Positions 61,316 through 64,000 of a stretch of 64,000 bases of DNA are shown piece by piece. The notes beneath the pieces are model-generated. The model was not told the origin of the DNA and ran no database searches. It saw only the letters and a list, made by a program, of their open reading frames with translations. Position numbers and translations under genes: made by a program. Source of the DNA: Gp7-AA10 sp035636095 (GTDB lineage Bacteria; Acidobacteriota; Thermoanaerobaculia; Gp7-AA8); NCBI GenBank assembly GCA_035636095.1, contig DASPZU010000015.1, positions 1 through 64,000 of the forward strand, given 5' to 3'. Each line of letters begins with the position of its first letter. Position 1 is the stretch's first letter.

Positions 61316-63418
61316 TCAGCGGACGGTGATCGTTACAGAATCGCGGCGGCCTTCGTCGTCGACGGCGGTGATCGTGTGCCTGCCCCCGCGCAGAGACCAC
61401 GCGTCATCTGTGTGACGGCCATCGACCATCCACGTTACGGGAGCGGTGGCTTTGAGCTGAAGCGCCTGGAACTCGGCACGAAGGGTTGGATCGATCCAGT
61501 AAGTCGCGCCCTCGGCGGGATTCAAGATGTGAAGGACAGGCGAGCGACGGGCTGAAGCCGGACCCACATCCCAGGCGCGATATTCAGCAGGCAATTCAAC
61601 GCGCTGCGAGTGATGCCACGAACAGAATTCGACGCGATTTGAGGCGGGCATCCACTCGCTTTCGACGGCGGGACACTCCATCGACGGACGATGGCCGGAG
61701 AGCGCGCAAATCGGCCGCCGCTCGAGATCGGCAGGACGATCGACGATCGTTCCCCGCCCGCCCCCCACTCTCTTCACGGCCGCCAGCATCACGTCGTGAA
61801 AAATCGGCGCGGCGCCGGTGATGCCGCTCGAGTTGCGCAACTCGCTGCGATCGAAATTCCCCACCCACACGCCGACAGTGATTTCGCGCGTGTACCCGAC
61901 CGTCCAGTTGTCGCGATAGGCCTGCGAAGTTCCGGTCTTCACGGCGACCTGGAATGGGAAATCGAGACTGCCGCCCGATCCGAAGATGTACTCGCGGGCG
62001 TGTTCATCGCTGAGGATGTCGGTGATCCAGAACGCGGTGCGCTGCGACATCACGCCATCACCGCCGCGCGCGAAGATGGCATACGCCGTCACCAACTGCT
62101 CCAGGGTCACCTCGGCATCGCCGAGCGTCAGGCCGACTCCGTAGTAGTCGGCGGTGTGCGTGAGATCACGGAAGCCGGCGTGGCGAAGGAATCGCAGCAG
62201 CGACTCGGGACCGATTTTGGCGAGCGTCGCCACTGCCGGCACGTTTTCCGACCCGGCAAGCGCGACGCGCGCGCGCAGTGGTCCGCGAAATTTTCCATCG
62301 TAGTTGCGGGGCGTGTAGATGACGCCCGGCTCAGCAGTCGCGAAATGCGACGGCACGTCCGCGATGACCGTGGCGGGAGTCAAGCCTTGCTCGAAAGCGA
62401 GCGCGTACGTCAACGGCTTCAGAGTCGATCCAGGCTGGCGCAGCGTCGTCACGCCATCGATCGCGCCGCCGAAATTTTCACCGAAGTAATCGCCCGAGCC
62501 TTCCCACGCCAGCCATTCGCGCGTCCGATTGTCGAGGACCGCGATCGCGACGCTGTGCGCGCCGTGGCGCAGCAGATCGGAGCGATGCGCCGCGATGATG
62601 CCGTGGATTTCGCGCTGGAGATTTGCATCGAGAGAGGTGCGAATGATCGCCGCCGAGGTCGACGGCGCTCCACTGAGAATCCGCGCGACAAAATGCGGCG
62701 CGATCATCGGATGGCGTCCGCGGTCGAACGACAAACGCTCCGCGCGAGCGGTGCGGTAGTCGGGCTCGGAGATCATCTTCAGCTCACGCAGGCGGCGGAG
62801 GATCAAGCGTTGACGCTGTAGCGCGAGCCTGGGCGTTCCGGGTCGTCGCGGCAAAGCCGCCAGATATGCCGCCTGCGCGATGGTGAGTTGATCAGGCTGG
62901 CAGCCGAAGTAGCGATCGCTCGCGCGCGCGATTCCCACGGTCTGCTGGCCATAAGGGGCCAGATTCAGGTACAACGCCAGAATCTCGGCCTTGGAGTGAC
63001 GATGCTCGAGTCTGAGCGCCGTGATCGCCTCGCGAACTTTCGAGCGGACGCTGCGCGGCGCGCCCGGAACCATGAGCTTCGCGACTTGCTGCGTGATCGT
63101 CGATCCCCCTTCGACGACGCGCACGTGCAGGAGATTGTGGAAGGCCGCTCGCGCGGTGCCGATCGGATCGATGCCGATGTGATGGTAAAAGCGGTGATCT
63201 TCCGCGGCCATGGCGGCCTTGGCGATGTTGTCGGGAATCGCCGTGATCCAGGTGCTGCGCGTCCCATTTGCCGACAGCGGCTCGGAAAGAATGATGCCGT
63301 TGCGATCGACGATGGTCGGCGTCGTCTCGGGTCTGATCTCTGGAATCGGCCCAATTCGCATCCAAATAGCGAGACTGATGACCGACAACAGACAACCGAC
63401 AACCGACAACTTTTTCAA
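61316..63418 (-). CDS. pbpC: Penicillin-binding protein 1C
   Basis: A 700-aa bifunctional peptidoglycan synthase. Membrane anchor at 4-19; GT51 glycosyltransferase about 45-210 with Glu73 in AAEDHRFYHH and VEGGSTITQQVAKLM; transpeptidase about 255-550 with STLK (Ser331), SEN and KTGTSQAYRDN; and BiPBP_C domain at the end. TTG start overlaps the upstream stop (TTGA). Oddities: the anchor (KLSVVGCLLSV) is encoded by a heptamer array, and the GT-to-TP linker SGAPSTSA (249-256) by the palindromic repeat. Confidence 0.93.
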   Translation of the reverse strand: MKKLSVVGCLLSVISLAIWMRIGPIPEIRPETTPTIVDRNGIILSEPLSANGTRSTWITAIPDNIAKAAMAAEDHRFYHHIGIDPIGTARAAFHNLLHVRVVEGGSTITQQVAKLMVPGAPRSVRSKVREAITALRLEHRHSKAEILALYLNLAPYGQQTVGIARASDRYFGCQPDQLTIAQAAYLAALPRRPGTPRLALQRQRLILRRLRELKMISEPDYRTARAERLSFDRGRHPMIAPHFVARILSGAPSTSAAIIRTSLDANLQREIHGIIAAHRSDLLRHGAHSVAIAVLDNRTREWLAWEGSGDYFGENFGGAIDGVTTLRQPGSTLKPLTYALAFEQGLTPATVIADVPSHFATAEPGVIYTPRNYDGKFRGPLRARVALAGSENVPAVATLAKIGPESLLRFLRHAGFRDLTHTADYYGVGLTLGDAEVTLEQLVTAYAIFARGGDGVMSQRTAFWITDILSDEHAREYIFGSGGSLDFPFQVAVKTGTSQAYRDNWTVGYTREITVGVWVGNFDRSELRNSSGITGAAPIFHDVMLAAVKRVGGGRGTIVDRPADLERRPICALSGHRPSMECPAVESEWMPASNRVEFCSWHHSQRVELPAEYRAWDVGPASARRSPVLHILNPAEGATYWIDPTLRAEFQALQLKATAPVTWMVDGRHTDDAWSLRGGRHTITAVDDEGRRDSVTITVR
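62649..62674. repeat. 26-bp palindromic repeat, pbpC copy
   Basis: GCCGCCGAGGTCGACGGC then GCTCCACT; one mismatch in the 8-bp stem. Encodes SGAPSTSA on the minus strand, between the two catalytic domains of PBP1C. Confidence 0.85.
63382..63410. repeat. Four tandem heptamers (CCGACAA) inside pbpC
   Basis: CCGACAA, CAGACAA, CCGACAA, CCGACAA, C. In frame on the minus strand they encode LSVVGCLLSV of the membrane anchor. Confidence 0.9.
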
Positions 63419-64000
63419 GGCTTGACCTCCACGACGTCGGTGGAGGTGCGGCCGAACACTTCCGGCTCATACATCTCCTCGACGCGCGCAGGGGCGGCGA
63501 TGAATGTGCCGGCGGTCGTGGCGCGGACGAGGTACGTGAATTCGTGGACGCCTTCATCGAGCCGCGTCGCAAAAAGATTGACGCGATCGTCGTGGCGCTC
63601 GATGTGATCGAACCCGCCGTGGCGCCACCACGACGTCCAGTCGTAGTTCTCGGGATTGTCGGTTCGAAGCTGCTCGGACATTTCCGAGGCCGTGGTCGCG
63701 AACCAGGTGTCGACCGGCTCGGTGCCGGCCGGAATCGGATCGGTGACCGCCACGTAGCGGCGCTCCTTGGTGTTGCGCAAGCGGAGCGTGACCTTGATCA
63801 GATCGCCGGCTTTGAAATCCTTCTGCGAGTAATGCCGCTCGATCGAGAATCCGCGGTCGGCAGAATCGTGGAAGATGCCTGTCAGGCCATACTTCAGCGT
63901 CACGAGGTAGAACAGCGTGCCGGTGCCCTCGCGGTTGAAGATCACCGCCGAGGTCGGCGGTGCTCCACTGAGCTTCATCATCGGCACGTCGTGCGTCTTG
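63415..64000 (-). CDS. Alpha-2-macroglobulin family protein, C-terminal part (cut by window)
   Basis: About 195 C-terminal residues of a bacterial alpha-2-macroglobulin (YfhM type), a periplasmic protease-trapping lipoprotein that normally pairs with PBP1C. GTGTLFYLVTLKYG, GDLIKVTLRLRNTKERRYVA, VTDPIPAGTEPVDTWF and FTYLVRATTAGTFIAAPARV followed by EEMYEPEVFGRT match the MG9/MG10 end. The frame is open to the window edge (KTHDVPMMK precedes the first possible start), so the gene continues upstream. The stop overlaps the pbpC start by 4 nt. Confidence 0.88.
   Translation of the reverse strand, partial: KTHDVPMMKLSGAPPTSAVIFNREGTGTLFYLVTLKYGLTGIFHDSADRGFSIERHYSQKDFKAGDLIKVTLRLRNTKERRYVAVTDPIPAGTEPVDTWFATTASEMSEQLRTDNPENYDWTSWWRHGGFDHIERHDDRVNLFATRLDEGVHEFTYLVRATTAGTFIAAPARVEEMYEPEVFGRTSTDVVEVKP
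63944..63969. repeat. 26-bp palindromic repeat, alpha-2-macroglobulin copy
   Basis: ACCGCCGAGGTCGGCGGT then GCTCCACT; 8-bp perfect stem CACCGCCG/CGGCGGTG. Encodes SGAPPTSA on the minus strand. Confidence 0.85.

Overview
The window is 64 kb of dense, high-GC bacterial chromosome with a Gram-negative envelope. The envelope evidence is a TonB-dependent receptor, OmpA, PBP1C with an alpha-2-macroglobulin, DsbD and DegP. Two large eukaryotic-type Ser/Thr kinases with C-terminal TolB-like beta-propellers, FrdABCD, DUF2911, DUF4097 and long secreted repeat proteins fit an Acidobacteriota-type organism; this is an inference from gene content, because no rRNA is present. Gene packing is extreme. There is no gap over about 210 bp, many same-strand neighbours share 4-nt ATGA/GTGA/TTGA overlaps, and several convergent pairs overlap at their 3' ends. 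I saw no tRNA, rRNA, CRISPR array, phage or classical IS.

Layout. 0-9 kb: Na+/solute symporter, frameshifted kinase, DUF2911, nicotinamidase, frameshifted zinc-ribbon gene, Ddl-like ligase, DUF2784, and an inserted secreted gene flanked by a 29-bp direct repeat. 9-16 kb: TonB receptor, DHA2 exporter, flavoprotein reductase, ankyrin protein, amine oxidase. 16-25 kb: 929-aa secreted protein, an inverted-repeat-bounded four-helix-bundle gene, a PAS-GGDEF-EAL protein, and the frdABCD operon. 25-33 kb: Rieske oxygenase with a permease, DUF4097, TPR and OmpA proteins, and a CAT-type permease. 33-38 kb: complete branched-chain amino-acid ABC operon. 38-48 kb: MOSC protein, S41 protease, second kinase, aldehyde dehydrogenase, formamidase-like protein, aldo/keto reductase, enoyl-CoA hydratase, 6-phosphofructokinase. 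48-53 kb: YeaQ-type protein, DegP, and a ribD-ribE-unknown-MOSC operon. 53-64 kb: DUF4230, aroDE-trpE, recO, an unknown gene, dsbD-thioredoxin, a C26 amidotransferase, pbpC, and the start of an alpha-2-macroglobulin gene.

Most genes are housekeeping; the interest lies between and inside them. (1) Hairpins built from tandem 7-9-nt words recur at several gene ends, and one has a four-helix-bundle gene sitting in its loop. (2) A 26-bp palindrome occurs once as the degP terminator and three times inside coding sequences, where it always encodes the same peptide. (3) A secreted-protein gene was inserted between two convergent genes with a 29-bp duplication that leaves both genes open. (4) Three genes carry short, very AT-rich stretches of rare synonymous codons.
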